From Paenibacillus sp. RC67 (GTDB lineage Bacteria; Bacillota; Bacilli; Paenibacillales; NBRC-103111), in contig NZ_CP125098.1 of assembly GCF_030020805.1 (NCBI RefSeq), positions 724,001 to 788,000 on the forward strand: DNA of 64,000 nt. The letters run 5' to 3'. A program made the position numbers and the translations under genes. This document shows positions 43,720 through 54,169 of this stretch, piece after piece; within the stretch, counting starts at the first letter, position 1; each line of letters starts with the position of its first letter. The notes beneath the pieces were generated by a model. It was not told the DNA's origin. It did not search any database and saw nothing but the letters and a program-made list of their open reading frames with translations.

Positions 43720-46287
43720 ATGGTCAAGCTTCATCGTAGTGTGTATTGGGCATTGTTCCTCCTTCTATTTGGGCTTGAATTTGCAGTAGGGTACTATGTA
43801 AGCCATGTCGTCGGTTATGTTCATTCTGATGCTATGAGCCGTGTCGCTAATGCATTCTATGTCTTGTTTAGCCGGAATCCTCATTTGGGGGCAATCGGCT
43901 TTGTTTGGACTCCGCTGCCTAGTTTGGTAGATCTGGTTTTCCTGTTACCATATCACTGGTTTCCAGCACTAGCATCTTCAGGGTTGGCTGGAGTTATTAT
44001 GAGCAGTCTTTTTGCCGGGATGACCGCGGCTATGCTGGCTCGTGCTGTAGTAAGCTTTGGAATGCCTGGCTGGTTTGCAATCCTATTCAGTCTCTTATTC
44101 AGCTGCAACCCTTTTATGTTCCTGTTCGGGGCTAACGGAATGAGCGATGCGCCTTTTATCTTTTTTATCATGTACTCGGTTGTTCATTTGAGTCACTGGA
44201 TTAGAACCCGGAACGTCAGAAGTCTTATCAAGGTTAGCTTTGCGCTTGCCCTCGCTTTCTGGACTCGATATGAGGCCGTACCACTGGGTGCCGCAATGGG
44301 CTTGGCCGTAATCATTATTATATTCCTGATACCACGACAGGACGCCGATACAGAACAACTTCCCCGACATACGTTTAAATATAAATATTTTCATGTTGAG
44401 GGAACCTGGGTACTGATGCTTTCTCCGATTGTATTCTCGGGTTTGCTGTGGATCTGGTTTAACTATTTAATTATGGGGAATCCTTTGTTTTTCCTAAACG
44501 GGGATTATTCTAATGTAGCTCAGGCGCAGCAGCTGGCATCCGAAGAGAAATTCGCTGAGATGATTGGACATCCGATTCCTGCCAGCTTATTTGTTTTGAA
44601 AAAAACAGCGTACTACTCTATTCCTCTTCTTAGCATTATTCTGCTTAGAATTTGGAACCGACGTTGGGTCTTATGGGATTTTCTCGTCCTGATGCTGTTG
44701 TTTATTTCTATTATTACACTTCAATGGTTAATGCTATTAAAGGGTACCTCTTATGGTTGGTTCCGTTATTTTATGTACGTATTGCCTATTACAGTGGCAT
44801 GGTTGCCCTATGAGCTGGCCTCATTGAAAAAAACGTTTGTAAATTACAGCATCGTTATTTCCGGTATGGCAGCAACTTGTGTCCTGCTCACATCTGCGTT
44901 GATGAATCCACAAATTGCGCCAGATGAGAATAAGTTTATTCAAGCCGAGCACTACGCAGTATCCCAGACGGTCGAGAAGGAAATAGCACAATATTTGGAT
45001 ACTGATCTGGCAGGCTACAACATCCTGATGGATTCCTACTCTGCTTATTCCGTGATCCTTAACAGTCAGCATCCCGAAAAGTATCTTATTACGAGTGATT
45101 TTAAATTCCATGAATCATTGGAAGACCCGGTAGGGAGCGGTGTTGATTTCATTCTTAGTCCAAAGCCGGATAAAAGCTCTGCAGACAGCATCGATAATCA
45201 AAAATATCAGCTTTATGAAAAAGGTGCTCCATGGTGCGAGCTTTATAAGGAATTTGGCGGGAAATGGAGATTATATAAGGTTATCCGAACGACGGATGGG
45301 GGGAGCCGAATGAATAGCATGGAACCTGAAATATCGGTCATTATTCCCGTTTTTAATGAAGAGGTTCATATTGTTCAGTCCTTAAGCAGGGTAGAAAAAG
45401 AAATCAGTCGAATTACTTCGTCTTATGAGATCATTATTATTGATGATGGCTCCAAGGATTCAACCTGGGATAAGCTAACTCAATTTGGTGAGCTTTCACA
45501 GCATTTTTATGCCTTACGGCTCAGTCGAAATTTTGGTAAAGAGCTAGCTATGTGTGCAGGGTTAGAGCATGCCCGTGGCAAAGCGGTCATCATAATGGAT
45601 TCCGATATGCAGCATCCCCCTGAGCTATTACAGCAAATGGTCCATTTGTGGAGGGAAGAGGGGAAGGATGTTGTGGAGTGCGTCAAGCGGAGTCGAGGGA
45701 ATGAAACGCTGGACAAAGCGATCGGCTCTTCCATGTTTTACACCATATTGAACAAGCTGTCCGGATATGAGCTGAGAGGCGCTTCAGATTATAAATTATT
45801 GGATCAAAAGGTCGTTCGAGCTTGGAGGGAAATGCCGGAGAGAAACACCTTTTTTAGAGGTATGGTTGCCTGGTTAGGCTTTGATAAGGTGCAAATCGAT
45901 TTTGAAGTACCGGAAAGGGTGGATGGCAATAGTCAATGGAGCTTTACAAATCTGCTGAAGCTGGCAGTTAATGCGGTCGTGGCCTTCTCGTCCATACCGC
46001 TTCGTTTTGTTAGTATATTCGGTGTGATCTTTTTTCTTGGGGCTATTATCCTTGGCATTCAAACCTTATTCCAAAAATTTCTGGGCAATGCAGTGACCGG
46101 CTTTACAACAGTTATTCTGCTTCTGCTTATTATAGGCAGCGTCATTATGATTTCTTTGGGGATTATTGGCGAATATATAGCATCGATTTATAATGAGGTT
46201 AAGGGGAGACCCCGCTATCTGGTCAGCGATAAAATTCATAGTTTGAGCAGCGAGACGGAACAAGCGCTAGAAGTGAGTCGAATGTAA
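43720..46287 (+). CDS. Fusion of a GT-C-like membrane protein and a polyprenyl-phosphate GT2 (GtrB-like)
   Basis: An 855-residue protein. Residues 1 to about 400 have roughly ten membrane helices and an extracytoplasmic-loop HSDAMSRVANAF with acidic residue, the pattern of GT39/GT87-type transferases that use lipid-linked sugars. Residues from about 400 to 525 are a soluble domain. From residue 531 (MNSMEPEISVIIPVFNEEVH) a DPM1/GtrB-type GT2 begins, with IIIIDDGSKDSTW, LRLSRNFGKE, MDSDMQHPPELL and two C-terminal helices. The GT2 half would make polyprenyl-phosphate sugar inside, and the GT-C half would use it outside. GGGGGGAG stands just before an internal ATG at 45310, so a separate GT2 product is possible. 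The gene overlaps gtrA-like DNA by one base. Confidence 0.85.
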   Translation: MVKLHRSVYWALFLLLFGLEFAVGYYVSHVVGYVHSDAMSRVANAFYVLFSRNPHLGAIGFVWTPLPSLVDLVFLLPYHWFPALASSGLAGVIMSSLFAGMTAAMLARAVVSFGMPGWFAILFSLLFSCNPFMFLFGANGMSDAPFIFFIMYSVVHLSHWIRTRNVRSLIKVSFALALAFWTRYEAVPLGAAMGLAVIIIIFLIPRQDADTEQLPRHTFKYKYFHVEGTWVLMLSPIVFSGLLWIWFNYLIMGNPLFFLNGDYSNVAQAQQLASEEKFAEMIGHPIPASLFVLKKTAYYSIPLLSIILLRIWNRRWVLWDFLVLMLLFISIITLQWLMLLKGTSYGWFRYFMYVLPITVAWLPYELASLKKTFVNYSIVISGMAATCVLLTSALMNPQIAPDENKFIQAEHYAVSQTVEKEIAQYLDTDLAGYNILMDSYSAYSVILNSQHPEKYLITSDFKFHESLEDPVGSGVDFILSPKPDKSSADSIDNQKYQLYEKGAPWCELYKEFGGKWRLYKVIRTTDGGSRMNSMEPEISVIIPVFNEEVHIVQSLSRVEKEISRITSSYEIIIIDDGSKDSTWDKLTQFGELSQHFYALRLSRNFGKELAMCAGLEHARGKAVIIMDSDMQHPPELLQQMVHLWREEGKDVVECVKRSRGNETLDKAIGSSMFYTILNKLSGYELRGASDYKLLDQKVVRAWREMPERNTFFRGMVAWLGFDKVQIDFEVPERVDGNSQWSFTNLLKLAVNAVVAFSSIPLRFVSIFGVIFFLGAIILGIQTLFQKFLGNAVTGFTTVILLLLIIGSVIMISLGIIGEYIASIYNEVKGRPRYLVSDKIHSLSSETEQALEVSRM

Positions 46288-46673
46288 TGAAAATAAAATT
46301 GATATTAAAGTATGGTATCGTTGGTGTCTTGGGGACCTTATTACATTTCGCTGTCCTGGTTGCGCTAGTGGAGTGGGCCCGAATGCAGCCGGTTTGGGCT
46401 TCAGCAATCGGCTTTATTGTCGTTCTCCTAGTATCGTATTTGCTTAACAAATATTGGACCTTCCAAGACTCACCCTCCGGGTGGCGACCTTTGGTTAAAT
46501 ATACTGTGGTCTCAGGTTTTGGGCTGCTGTTAAACAGCGGTATTATGTACACGGCTGTGGATTTGCTGCACTGGAATTACTTGATCGGTCAATGCTTCGT
46601 GGTGATCGCAGTGCCGATTTCTAATTTTATATTCAACTACTATTGGACGTTTCGTCAAACAGCACATTCTTAA
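46287..46673 (+). CDS. GtrA-family membrane protein (putative lipid-sugar flippase)
   Basis: A 128-residue protein with four membrane helices and the GtrA pattern: LILKYGIVGVLGTLLHF, LVSYLLNKYWTFQDS, LVKYTVVSGFGLLLNSGIM and SNFIFNYYWTFR. GtrA proteins are thought to flip polyprenyl-phosphate sugars across the membrane. Its ATG overlaps the stop codon of the upstream fusion gene (TAATG), so the two are co-translated. This completes a flippase, lipid-glycosyltransferase and GT-C set. Confidence 0.9.
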   Translation: MKIKLILKYGIVGVLGTLLHFAVLVALVEWARMQPVWASAIGFIVVLLVSYLLNKYWTFQDSPSGWRPLVKYTVVSGFGLLLNSGIMYTAVDLLHWNYLIGQCFVVIAVPISNFIFNYYWTFRQTAHS

Positions 46674-46699
46674 GGGAATTTATAGTGTTGGAATGCCAC

Positions 46700-46728
46700 T
46701 TGACTCTTCAGATGTTTCGGCATATAAT
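46700..46728 (+). promoter_or_regulatory. Sigma A promoter of the ilv-leu operon
   Basis: TTGACT (46700-46705) and a perfect TATAAT (46723-46728) are 17 bases apart, directly upstream of the T-box leader. Confidence 0.82.
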
Positions 46729-46734
46729 GATTGA

Positions 46735-47084
46735 AAAGTACAACTTGCTGATAACGGCAATGATGAGGACGAAGTTATAAGGGCTCTTATGTTCAGAGAG
46801 CAGAGGATAAGCTGGAACCGATGCCTTAATCCCTTATGTACGAGCTCACCTCGGAGCTGTTTCCCTGAAAAGTATGCCGGTTATGAATGGCTTAGCTAGT
46901 AGGGGAAATCGGAATAGCACACGTTACCGTGCTGAAGGTATGGTTGCTGAAGTATGGCTTCATACCTGCTAAGGTTATTTGCTGTGAGGCAGATAACAAA
47001 TTCTGGGTGGTACCACGGAAGATTTAACCCCTTTCGTCCCTTCAGACGCTCTTTGTCGGCGTTTGGGATGAGAGGGGTTTTTTG
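46735..47084 (+). promoter_or_regulatory. T-box riboswitch (leucine) of ilvB-ilvN-ilvC-leuA
   Basis: The T-box core TGGGTGGTACCACGG lies at 47004-47018. The terminator is at 47026-47084: AACCCCT and TCCC pair with GGGA and AGGGGTT, then T6. Stem I is closed by GAGG/CCTC and by ATAAGGG/CCCTTAT, with AGAGAGC and the downstream GAGGATAAGCTGG in the distal part. The specifier loop 3' side reads ACGAGCTCACCTC; by analogy with known T-boxes (ACGAAA, codon, A) the specifier is CTC, Leu. Uncharged tRNA-Leu would then prevent termination. The reading of the codon is by eye. Confidence 0.85.
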
Positions 47085-47170
47085 CATTGAAAAATACCGC
47101 TATGGCGGTCGTACATCACGAATTACGTCAGAAGACGTTTTTCTCATTTTTCGAGAGGAGGAAAAATATC

Positions 47171-48913
47171 ATGATCGTTCAAACCACTCAAAAGTCAAAA
47201 GAACAATTGCGTAAAGAGCTGCTGCAGCCGGATGTTATCACAGGGTCGGAAATGTTACTGCGTAGTTTGCTGCTGGAGGACGTAGATTGCGTCTTTGGTT
47301 ACCCAGGCGGGGCGGTTTTATATATTTACGATGCGATGCACGGAAATAAGGATTTCAAACACCTTCTTACGCGCCATGAGCAAGGAGCTATTCACGCGGC
47401 GGATGGATATGCCCGTTCCACAGGAAAGGTTGGCGTCTGTATCGCCACTTCCGGTCCGGGGGCTACCAACCTCGTGACAGGGATTGCGACAGCTTATATG
47501 GATTCGGTGCCGTTGGTTGTCATAACAGGAAACGTAGCGACGTCGGTCATCGGGACGGACGCATTCCAAGAGGCTGACATTACCGGTATCACGATGCCGA
47601 TTACGAAGCACAGCTATCTGGTTCGCGACGTAAATGATTTGCCTCGCATCATCAAGGAAGCTTTCCACATTGCTTCTACTGGACGTAAAGGGCCGGTCCT
47701 GATCGATATTCCGAAGGATGTATCGAATGACAAGGCGCCTTACTACTACCCGGACAAGGTGGAAATTCGCGGTTACAATCCGACGGTTCAGCCTAATAAG
47801 CTGCAGGTAGATCGGATGCTGGAAGCTATCGCTGAATCGGAGCGTCCAGTCATTCTGGCTGGTGGCGGTGTTGTCTATTCGAACGCATCGGAAGAGCTGC
47901 TTGCGTTTGTAGAGAAAACACGGATTCCGGTAACGACGACGCTGCTCGGATTAGGCGGATTCCCAAGTGCACACGAGCTGTGGCTCGGTATGCCGGGAAT
48001 GCACGGAGCTTATGCGGCTAACCAAGCCTTGCAAAATTGCGACCTGCTCATCAGCATCGGTGCCCGTTTTGATGACCGGGTAACGATGAAAGTGAACGGC
48101 TTCGCTCCTCAAGCGAAGAAAATCGTTCATATCGACGTGGATCCTGCGGAAATCGGCAAAATCGTGGAAGCCACAATTCCATGCGTTGGCGATGTTAAAG
48201 CAGTTCTGCAAATGGCCTTGCAAAAAGCGAAGCCTTCCCAATCGGAAGCATGGATTAAAGTAGTCCAAGAAAACGTGAAAAATCGTCCATTGCGCTACAA
48301 GGATTCCGATACGGAATTGAAGCCGCAGCATGTTATCGAGATGATTCACGAAACGACGAACGGTGAAGCAATCGTATCGACAGACGTAGGCCAGCATCAA
48401 ATGTGGGCTGCCCAATATTATAAATTCAATCACCCGCGTTCTTTTATCACCTCTGGCGGATTGGGCACGATGGGCTTTGGGTTCCCATCTGCAATCGGTG
48501 CGCAGGTAGCTCATCCGGATCGTTTGGTCGTATCGATCAACGGTGACGGCGGTATGCAAATGTGCTCGCAGGAGTTGGCCATTTGTGCCATCAATAACAT
48601 CCCTGTTAAAATTGCCGTTATCAATAACCAAGTGTTAGGCATGGTGCGTCAATGGCAGGAAATTATTTATGACAACCGTTACAGCCATATCGACCTGGCG
48701 GGAAGCCCTGACTTCGTCAAGCTGGCAGAAGCCTACGGTGTAAAAGGCTTGAGAGCGACCAACAAAGAGGAAGCGCGTCGTGCTTGGCAGGAAGCTCTGG
48801 ACACCCCGGGTCCGGTACTCGTCGAATTCGTAGTCCGTAAAGGTGAGAACGTGTATCCGATGGTTACACAGGGCTCGACGATAGATGAAATGATAATGGG
48901 GGATTCGGAATGA
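47171..48913 (+). CDS. ilvB: Acetolactate synthase large subunit
   Basis: The 580-residue catalytic subunit joins two pyruvates, or pyruvate and 2-oxobutyrate, using ThDP and FAD. Landmarks are VFGYPGGAVLYIYDAM, the catalytic Glu in LTRHEQGAIHAADGYAR, ATSGPGATNLVTGIA, GTDAFQEADITG, VSTDVGQHQMWAAQY and the ThDP motif INGDGGMQM with NNQVLGMVRQWQ. ATG 47171 with GAGAGGAGG is chosen; the frame opens earlier at 47087, inside the T-box terminator region. It overlaps ilvN by four bases. Confidence 0.95.
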   Translation: MIVQTTQKSKEQLRKELLQPDVITGSEMLLRSLLLEDVDCVFGYPGGAVLYIYDAMHGNKDFKHLLTRHEQGAIHAADGYARSTGKVGVCIATSGPGATNLVTGIATAYMDSVPLVVITGNVATSVIGTDAFQEADITGITMPITKHSYLVRDVNDLPRIIKEAFHIASTGRKGPVLIDIPKDVSNDKAPYYYPDKVEIRGYNPTVQPNKLQVDRMLEAIAESERPVILAGGGVVYSNASEELLAFVEKTRIPVTTTLLGLGGFPSAHELWLGMPGMHGAYAANQALQNCDLLISIGARFDDRVTMKVNGFAPQAKKIVHIDVDPAEIGKIVEATIPCVGDVKAVLQMALQKAKPSQSEAWIKVVQENVKNRPLRYKDSDTELKPQHVIEMIHETTNGEAIVSTDVGQHQMWAAQYYKFNHPRSFITSGGLGTMGFGFPSAIGAQVAHPDRLVVSINGDGGMQMCSQELAICAINNIPVKIAVINNQVLGMVRQWQEIIYDNRYSHIDLAGSPDFVKLAEAYGVKGLRATNKEEARRAWQEALDTPGPVLVEFVVRKGENVYPMVTQGSTIDEMIMGDSE

Positions 48914-49398
48914 ATTACAAACATACCATTTCCGTACTAGTGAACAACCAGCCTGGCGTCCTTCAGCGTGTATCCGGCTTGTTCGGACGCAGAGGCTTTA
49001 ACATCGAGAGCATCACGGTAGGAGAATCCGAGGAATCGGGCCTCTCCCGTATGGTTATCGTAACGACAGGCGACGAAAAGACGCTGGAGCAAGTCTCCAA
49101 GCAGCTGTATAAGCTGATCGATGTCATTAAAGTAGTTGACCTGAGCTCTAACCCGATGGTTGCGCGTGAGCTGGCTTTGATCAAGGTTAGCGCAGAGCCT
49201 AGCGCGCGTCCTGAAATTTTGGGCGTTGTAGAAACGTTCCGCGCCGCGGTTGTCGATATCGGTCCATCTTCACTGATCGTTCAAGTGGTTGGGGATTCCG
49301 AGAAGATCGACGCCATGGTAGAGCTCCTGAAGCCATATGGCATTCGTGAGCTGTCCAGAACCGGTGTTACCGCAATGATTCGCGGGTCGGTAAAATAA
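48910..49398 (+). CDS. ilvN: Acetolactate synthase small (regulatory) subunit
   Basis: The 162-residue subunit activates the enzyme and senses valine. An N-terminal ACT domain (SVLVNNQPGVLQRVSGLFGR, FNIESITVG) is followed by a C-terminal ACT-like domain (VVDIGPSSLIVQVVGDSEKI, GIRELSRTG). The start overlaps ilvB as ATGA. A structured spacer of 185 bases separates it from ilvC. Confidence 0.95.
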   Translation: MNYKHTISVLVNNQPGVLQRVSGLFGRRGFNIESITVGESEESGLSRMVIVTTGDEKTLEQVSKQLYKLIDVIKVVDLSSNPMVARELALIKVSAEPSARPEILGVVETFRAAVVDIGPSSLIVQVVGDSEKIDAMVELLKPYGIRELSRTGVTAMIRGSVK

Positions 49399-49417
49399 GT
49401 CATTATTTCTATGTTGT

Positions 49418-50576
<1,159 letters not shown>

Positions 50577-50778
50577 TATTAGTTCGTTCCGTGTAATAGA
50601 TAGAGTATGAATGAGGTCGGCTTGAAGACAATGGGGAATGTAGCGGTGGAGTGTCCTCCGGTTTTCTCACCTTCGAGCCGTACCTTTTTCTGCTTAGAGA
50701 GACTGTGTATGTATGGGTCTCGTTATAGGCGACAAAAGTCCGTTTTCTTGCGAAAACTCCTAAGAGGTGATTGGGCTC

Positions 50779-52329
50779 ATGAGAAAAATCTATATTTTCG
50801 ATACAACACTGCGGGACGGCGAGCAATCGCCAGGCGTGAACTTGAACATGCAGGAAAAGGTTGAAATTGCTCTGCAATTGGAGAAGCTTGGCATTGATCG
50901 CATCGAAGCGGGCTTTCCCGCGGCATCTCCTGGGGACTTGGCTGGTGTCAATGCAGTAGCAAGAGCGGTGAAAAATGCTTCCATTATCGGTCTGGCTCGC
51001 TCCAGAGAGAAGGATTTGGACGCTGTGCATGAAGCATTGAAGGGGGCACAGGATCCATGTGTGCACTTGTTCTTGGCTACCTCGCCGATTCACCGCAAGC
51101 ACAAACTGCGTATGGAAAAGCATCAAGTACTGGAAACTGCTGAAGCGGCGATCCGTTACGCGCGAAAATATTTCGATAAAGTCGAGTTTTCGCTGGAAGA
51201 CGCGGGACGTACGGAGCTGGACTTTATCTGTGAAGTGACGGCAATGGCGATCCGTGCGGGTGCTACCGTGGTCAACATCCCGGATACAGTTGGCTACTTG
51301 ACACCGTACGAGTACGGTAATATTTTCAAAACGGTGAAAGAAAATGTGCCAGGGATCGAGAAAATTCAGCTGAGCGCTCATTGTCACGATGATTTGGGAA
51401 TGGCTACAGCTAACGCTTTGGCGGCTGTATTGAACGGAGCGGACCAAATCGAAGGTACTATCAACGGTATCGGCGAAAGAGCAGGTAACACTTCCCTGGA
51501 GGAAGTGGCTATGGCTCTTGAAACGCGCCAGGAGTTTTTCCAAGCGAAAACCTCCCTCGTACTCAACGAGATTGCACGTACCAGCCGTTTGGTCAGCAAG
51601 CTGACAGGTATGGTTGTGCCTGGCAACAAAGCGATTGTAGGGGCAAATGCGTTCGCGCATGAGTCCGGTATTCACCAGGATGGCATGCTGAAGGAGAAAA
51701 CCACCTACGAGATCATGTCTCCAGAAACGATCGGTTTGAAGGAAAGCAAGCTCGTTATGGGTAAGCATTCCGGACGCCACGCGTTCCGTGAGAAGCTGAT
51801 CGACCTTGGCTATGAATTGAACGACGAACAGGTGAATGTAGCGTTCGGCAAGTTCAAGGATTTGGCCGATAAGAAGAAGGATGTTAGCGATGAGGATATC
51901 CGCGCGCTGATCGAAGAGAAGCTGATCGAAACACCGGAAGTCTTCGTGCTTGACAATCTGCAGCTGTCCTACGGCAATCAGTCCGTTCCTACCGCTACGA
52001 TTCGTGTGAAAATGATCGATGGAGGATCTGCTGAAGAAGCGGCTGTAGGCAATGGCTCTGTTGATGCGATTTTCAATGCGATTGATAAAGTGACTAAAGA
52101 AGAGGTCGAGCTGGAAGACTACTCGATTAAATCCGTTACCCACGGCAAAGATGCGCTGGGTGAAGTTCATGTTGTGATGAATCAAGGCGATTATTCCGTT
52201 CAAGGACGCGGTGTCAGCACCGACATCTTGGAGGCAAGCGCAAAGGCATATATTGATGCGGTTAACCGTCTCATCGAGAAACGGAAATCCCCTGCGCGCA
52301 GCAAAAGGGACAATGTATCCTTGATCTAA
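50779..52329 (+). CDS. leuA: 2-Isopropylmalate synthase
   Basis: Condenses 2-oxoisovalerate with acetyl-CoA, the first leucine-specific step. The 516-residue protein has FDTTLRDGEQSPGVNL, the catalytic-region SAHCHDDLGMATANAL, GTINGIGERAGNTSLEEV, AFAHESGIHQDGM and a C-terminal regulatory domain (YSIKSVTHGKDALGEVHV) for leucine feedback. ATG 50779 has AAGAGGTGA upstream. The 202 bases after ilvC hold a small hairpin (GTTTTC/GAAAAC) just before the ribosome binding site but no gene. leuB is not adjacent; leuC and leuD are not in the window. Confidence 0.95.
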   Translation: MRKIYIFDTTLRDGEQSPGVNLNMQEKVEIALQLEKLGIDRIEAGFPAASPGDLAGVNAVARAVKNASIIGLARSREKDLDAVHEALKGAQDPCVHLFLATSPIHRKHKLRMEKHQVLETAEAAIRYARKYFDKVEFSLEDAGRTELDFICEVTAMAIRAGATVVNIPDTVGYLTPYEYGNIFKTVKENVPGIEKIQLSAHCHDDLGMATANALAAVLNGADQIEGTINGIGERAGNTSLEEVAMALETRQEFFQAKTSLVLNEIARTSRLVSKLTGMVVPGNKAIVGANAFAHESGIHQDGMLKEKTTYEIMSPETIGLKESKLVMGKHSGRHAFREKLIDLGYELNDEQVNVAFGKFKDLADKKKDVSDEDIRALIEEKLIETPEVFVLDNLQLSYGNQSVPTATIRVKMIDGGSAEEAAVGNGSVDAIFNAIDKVTKEEVELEDYSIKSVTHGKDALGEVHVVMNQGDYSVQGRGVSTDILEASAKAYIDAVNRLIEKRKSPARSKRDNVSLI

Positions 52330-52358
52330 TCGTATTTTTGAATAAGTACGACTGAAGC

Positions 52359-52407
52359 ACCCCCATGCATTGTCTTCGGACAAGAGCATGAGGGGTATTT
52401 TGTTTTA
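52359..52407 (+). terminator. Terminator of the ilv-leu operon
   Basis: ACCCCCATGC pairs with GCATGAGGGGT, with GTC/GAC inside, followed by ATTTTGTTTT. Confidence 0.82.
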
Positions 52408-52476
52408 CCTTATGAATGTCTGGTATGGTTAGATGCCCTATTCCTCTAATAGCCCACTCGTTCCTTATCCCATTGT

Positions 52477-52485
52477 CATAATATA
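52477..52485 (+). promoter_or_regulatory. Sigma K-like -10 element before the yjcZ-like gene
   Basis: CATAATATA fits CATANNNTA exactly. A possible AC -35 lies about 19 bases upstream. It would begin a leader of about 30 bases. Confidence 0.4.
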
Positions 52486-52517
52486 CATCAATTCCTTAAG
52501 AAGGGAGGATGGGAGCT

Positions 52518-52643
52518 ATGGGATTCGGATTAGGAGGAGTAGGTTGCAGCTGTGGAGGAGTAGGCGGTGTCTTCACTAGCACAGGAGTAATCTTGGTATT
52601 GTTCATCTTGTTGGTAATCATCACAAGATCTTGTTTCATCTAA
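52518..52643 (+). CDS. YjcZ-family sporulation peptide
   Basis: A 41-residue peptide with a Gly/Cys-rich N terminus (MGFGLGGVGCSCGG) and one C-terminal membrane helix that includes VILVLFILLVIIT, ending in RSCFI. The FILLVII segment and Gly-rich start are typical of the YjcZ family of small spore-associated membrane peptides. GGGAGGATGGGAG precedes the ATG. It is short enough to be missed by usual ORF cut-offs. It has its own terminator and a sigma K-like element, in keeping with late mother-cell expression. Confidence 0.78.
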   Translation: MGFGLGGVGCSCGGVGGVFTSTGVILVLFILLVIITRSCFI

Positions 52644-52699
52644 TTTATCAGAGAGAATCTTCCTGAGATCATGCTCTTGAGCTCAACAATTAAATAAAT

Positions 52700-52746
52700 A
52701 GCAACAGCAGCCTTCCCATTAAACCGAGAGGGCTGCTGTTGCTTTA
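52700..52746. terminator. Bidirectional terminator
   Basis: AGCAACAGCAGCC pairs perfectly with GGCTGCTGTTGCT. It lies between the yjcZ-like gene and the convergent aminotransferase gene. Confidence 0.78.
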
Positions 52747-52761
52747 TATACGGATTGCAGT

Positions 52762-53946
52762 TTACAGCACTTTGCGAATAGCACGGTTCAGACGTTCGAT
52801 ACCCTCAACCATTTGTTCCGTGTCGGTATGAGTGAAGTTCAAACGCATCGTATTATGCTTAGGCTCGTCTGCATAGAAGCTGATGCCGGGAACGAAGGCT
52901 ACCTCTTCTTCTACAGCAAGCTTTAAGAGCTGCTCGGTATTCACATGTTCTGGAAGCTCCAGCCAAATGAACATGCCTCCTTTGGGTTCTATCCAGTGGG
53001 CACCAGGCCAATTTTGCAGCTGCAGCAGCTCGACCATCTGTCTCATCCGTTTTTCGTATTCAGTGCGAACTAAATCGATATGACCGTAAAGATCGAAATG
53101 CAAGAACAACTGGTGGAGTGCTTGTTGATCCATCGAGCTTGAATGCAGGTCGGCAGCCTGCTTAGCACGAGTCATATGACGGATAATCTGAGGGTCTCCA
53201 ATAGCCCAGCCTGTACGCAGAGCGGGAGCTACGATTTTGGAGAACGTGCTCGTATAAACAACGCAGCCGTTCGGATGCTCGTCCAAAGAGAAGAGCGAAG
53301 GCAAAGCATCTCCACCACCGAAACGCAATTCTCCGTAAGGATCGTCTTCAAGAATAAGGACATTGCTGCGTTTGCAAATGTCCAGAGTGCCTTTCCGGCG
53401 TTCTAAGCTCCATGCTTTACCTGAAGGGTTGGAGAAAGTAGGAATCACGTAGATCAGTTTGGGACTATACTGTTGTATTTTATGTTCAAGATCGGATAGA
53501 TCCATACCATCCGCGTCACAATCGACGGAGACGATGCGTGCATTTCTCGATTGGAAGATCTGGAGTGCAGCCAAATACGTTGGACGCTCTACTAAAATAA
53601 CGTCGCCTGGATCAATATAAACTCGTGTCAATAAGTCAATGGCCTGTTGAGAGCCTGTCGTGAGCAGCATGTCATCGATGCCGACGTGAATCTGCTTGCG
53701 CTGCAAATGCCGGCTAATACTTTCACGAAGCGGTGTAAAGCCTTCAGTTAAGCCGTACTGCAGTACTTGTTTCCCCTCGTCAAACACGCGCGAGAACGCA
53801 TCCCGGACCGCCGCAATAGGGAAATACTGCTCGTTGGGGAGCCCGCCTGCGAGTGAAATGATGGACTTGCCTTGAGTCAGCTTCAGAATTTCCCTAACCG
53901 CCGAAGATTTGAAGCTTTCTGTTGTATCGGAGAATCGATAATTCAT
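52762..53946 (-). CDS. PLP-dependent aminotransferase, class I/II
   Basis: A 394-residue fold-type I aminotransferase without a GntR domain. Landmarks: LAGGLPNEQYFP, YGLTEGFTPLRESISRHL, TTGSQQAIDLLTRVY, PTFSNPSGKAWSLERR, LEDDPYGELRFGG, and the PLP Lys in YTSTFSKIVAPALRTGW. The sequence pattern fits the 2-aminoadipate/MocR-like subgroup of aminotransferases that take broad amino acid substrates. It sits between leuA and leuB on the opposite strand, so a role in branched-chain amino acids is possible but not shown. Confidence 0.88.
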   Translation of the reverse strand: MNYRFSDTTESFKSSAVREILKLTQGKSIISLAGGLPNEQYFPIAAVRDAFSRVFDEGKQVLQYGLTEGFTPLRESISRHLQRKQIHVGIDDMLLTTGSQQAIDLLTRVYIDPGDVILVERPTYLAALQIFQSRNARIVSVDCDADGMDLSDLEHKIQQYSPKLIYVIPTFSNPSGKAWSLERRKGTLDICKRSNVLILEDDPYGELRFGGGDALPSLFSLDEHPNGCVVYTSTFSKIVAPALRTGWAIGDPQIIRHMTRAKQAADLHSSSMDQQALHQLFLHFDLYGHIDLVRTEYEKRMRQMVELLQLQNWPGAHWIEPKGGMFIWLELPEHVNTEQLLKLAVEEEVAFVPGISFYADEPKHNTMRLNFTHTDTEQMVEGIERLNRAIRKVL

Positions 53947-54169
53947 ACCTAAGCTCCTTTGCCCAATGACATTTTATATTTTTAAGTATTGTAAACCTTT
54001 GGCACTTGTAAGACAACACCTTTTGAATATTATTATGATGAATCCATGAATCCCATCTGAGGAGACCACTATAGGTAATTCCTATTACGATGATAGCTTT
54101 TATATCTTTGTCATAGGGGGCTAAATATGGTACAAAGGATATAATACTTAAAGTGTAGGAGTGAACCTA

